Shown piece after piece: positions 6,099-7,200 of a stretch of 7,200 bases of DNA. The DNA comes from AP-15 sp045802495. GTDB taxonomy: Bacteria; Pseudomonadota; Alphaproteobacteria; ATCC43930; CGMCC-115725. A program made the position numbers and the translations under genes. The stretch's first letter is position 1; every line of letters starts with the position of its first letter. The stretch is from contig JBJMQW010000150.1 in assembly GCA_045802495.1 (NCBI GenBank), positions 1 to 7,200 on the forward strand, given 5' to 3'. Under the pieces are notes generated by a model that searched no databases, was not told where the DNA came from, and worked only from the letters and a program-made list of their open reading frames with translations.

Positions 6099-7200
6099 AG
6101 CGCACGGCCGAAATCGTCGGCTGTGGCCTCGCCGGTCTGGTCACCGGGCTGGCGCTGGCGCAAAAAGGCTGGCGGGTGCGCATCCACGAGCGGGAGAGTT
6201 CGCTGCGCACGAGCGGTGAAGGCATCTTTGTGTGGGAGAGCGGATTACGAGTGCTCAACGCGCTCGGGGTGCTGTTTCCGGCAAGTGACGATGGCATCCG
6301 CATCGTGCGGCACGAGAGGCGCAATCATCGAGGCGAAAATATTTCGAGCAGCTGCTTTGGTGAAAATTTCCGCCTTTGTGCATTGTTGCGAGAGGATCTG
6401 CTGACGGCGCTCGAACATGCATTCCTAGAGACCGGTGGAACCATCTTATTCAACTTGCGCGCCGTCGTCGCAGATCTCGACGGCTCCGTGCACTTTGCCG
6501 ACGGACGCTCGTTGCGCGCAGACCTGGTTGTCGCCGCCGATGGTCGCGATTCTTCAATCCGGGACAGTCTGCGACTACTGAAGTGGCGACTTTCAACCAA
6601 CCAGGTCGGCTATGGGGCTCTGGTTCCGGAGGCGGTCGCAACGGCCTCCGACGGCACGTATCACGAGTACTGGAACGGGCCACATCGTCTGCTCTACGCG
6701 CCGTGCGCCGCCGGGTTCGCGTGGGTGCAGCTGACTTCGCCCGCAACCGACACACCGGGCGAGGTGGTCCGTCTCGATCATGAATTCTGGCATTCGCTCT
6801 TTCCCACTCTAACGTCCATCCTCGATCGCATCCCCGTTGGCACTCGCGCCGATCGGTTCGAGATCATCCGGCTGGAAGCCTGGTCGGAGGGCAAAGTGGC
6901 CGTCGTCGGCAACGCGGCCAACGCGCAGCCGCCCTTTCTCAGCCATGGAGTGGGTTGCACGATGATGTCGGCCTTCTCACTGGCTCAGGCGGTCGATCAC
7001 GCGGACAATGTGGTGGATGGTCTGGCGGCGTGGGAACTGAGAGAGCGCGCCTTCAGCGAGTGGACACAATGGGTTGCCTACTGGTACGGGCAACTGGCTT
7101 TTCTGCCGGCGGGGCCTCGCATCGTCACACTCAAAGCAATAGATGCGAGCCCTTGGGTAAGGCGTCGAACCCTGCTCGCCGCCGCCTGCCGGGATGTCAC
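6095..7200 (+). CDS. FAD-dependent monooxygenase / aromatic-ring hydroxylase-like flavoprotein (3' end beyond window)
   Basis: This reads as a flavoprotein hydroxylase of the PHBH/UbiH-like superfamily (PF01494 type), which would use NAD(P)H and oxygen to oxygenate an organic substrate that is not identifiable here. The N-terminal dinucleotide fold shows GCGLAG (Gly9, Gly11, Gly14) and the ribose-binding acidic Glu32 in RIHERE. The mid-protein DG motif is ADGRDSSIR (Asp149-Gly150 to Arg156). The second FAD motif, usually GDAAH, reads GNAAN here (Gly272 to Asn276), followed by AQPPFLSHGVGCTMMSA, which otherwise matches the family. The frame has no stop and no sign of a frameshift over the 368 codons to the window edge; family members are often about 380-420 residues, so little is probably missing. 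GGAAGAG at 6081-6087 lies 7 bases before the ATG, a good ribosome binding site that supports this start. The 190-bp gap before it suggests a transcription unit separate from the reductase, though same-strand read-through is possible. Confidence 0.9.
   Translation, partial: MKRTAEIVGCGLAGLVTGLALAQKGWRVRIHERESSLRTSGEGIFVWESGLRVLNALGVLFPASDDGIRIVRHERRNHRGENISSSCFGENFRLCALLREDLLTALEHAFLETGGTILFNLRAVVADLDGSVHFADGRSLRADLVVAADGRDSSIRDSLRLLKWRLSTNQVGYGALVPEAVATASDGTYHEYWNGPHRLLYAPCAAGFAWVQLTSPATDTPGEVVRLDHEFWHSLFPTLTSILDRIPVGTRADRFEIIRLEAWSEGKVAVVGNAANAQPPFLSHGVGCTMMSAFSLAQAVDHADNVVDGLAAWELRERAFSEWTQWVAYWYGQLAFLPAGPRIVTLKAIDASPWVRRRTLLAAACRDV

Overview
The window is high-GC DNA (about 60-65 % by eye) with tightly packed, often overlapping genes. 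The protein families suggest an alphaproteobacterium, perhaps Rhizobiales or Bradyrhizobium-like: PF04392-type binding proteins in tandem, a Cache-HAMP class III nucleotide cyclase, an MsbA-like half transporter and a Rossmann-type FAD monooxygenase. No rRNA, tRNA, CRISPR array, insertion sequence or phage gene was seen. The taxonomic guess is inference only.

Layout. The minus-strand 5' part of an ABC exporter half-transporter gene runs off the left edge (1-900). A divergent intergenic stretch of about 250 bp follows. Then comes a compact plus-strand run: binding protein 1 (1183-2155), binding protein 2 (2176-3154), cyclase (3151-4950) and aldo/keto reductase (4938-5904). The gap between the binding proteins is 20 bp, binding protein 2 and the cyclase share an ATGA overlap, and the cyclase and reductase overlap by 13 bp, so this looks like one operon. 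After a 190-bp gap that holds a small hairpin and a possible 35-codon ORF with a good ribosome binding site, an FAD-dependent monooxygenase starts at 6095 and runs off the right edge.

The most striking observation is that both binding-protein genes and the aldo/keto reductase gene are each broken by what looks like one extra base, near 1831, 2596 and 5025. In each case the downstream frame resumes the same protein family with no other damage. The cyclase between them, the exporter and the monooxygenase are open throughout. Either part of the operon is decaying very recently or the read/assembly carries insertion errors; the sequence alone cannot decide.

Possible joint function (inference): the two exported binding proteins have no permease or ATPase gene beside them and are translationally coupled to a membrane cyclase with a periplasmic Cache sensor domain. 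They may therefore serve ligand sensing by the cyclase rather than transport. The reductase and monooxygenase are redox enzymes whose substrates cannot be read from sequence.
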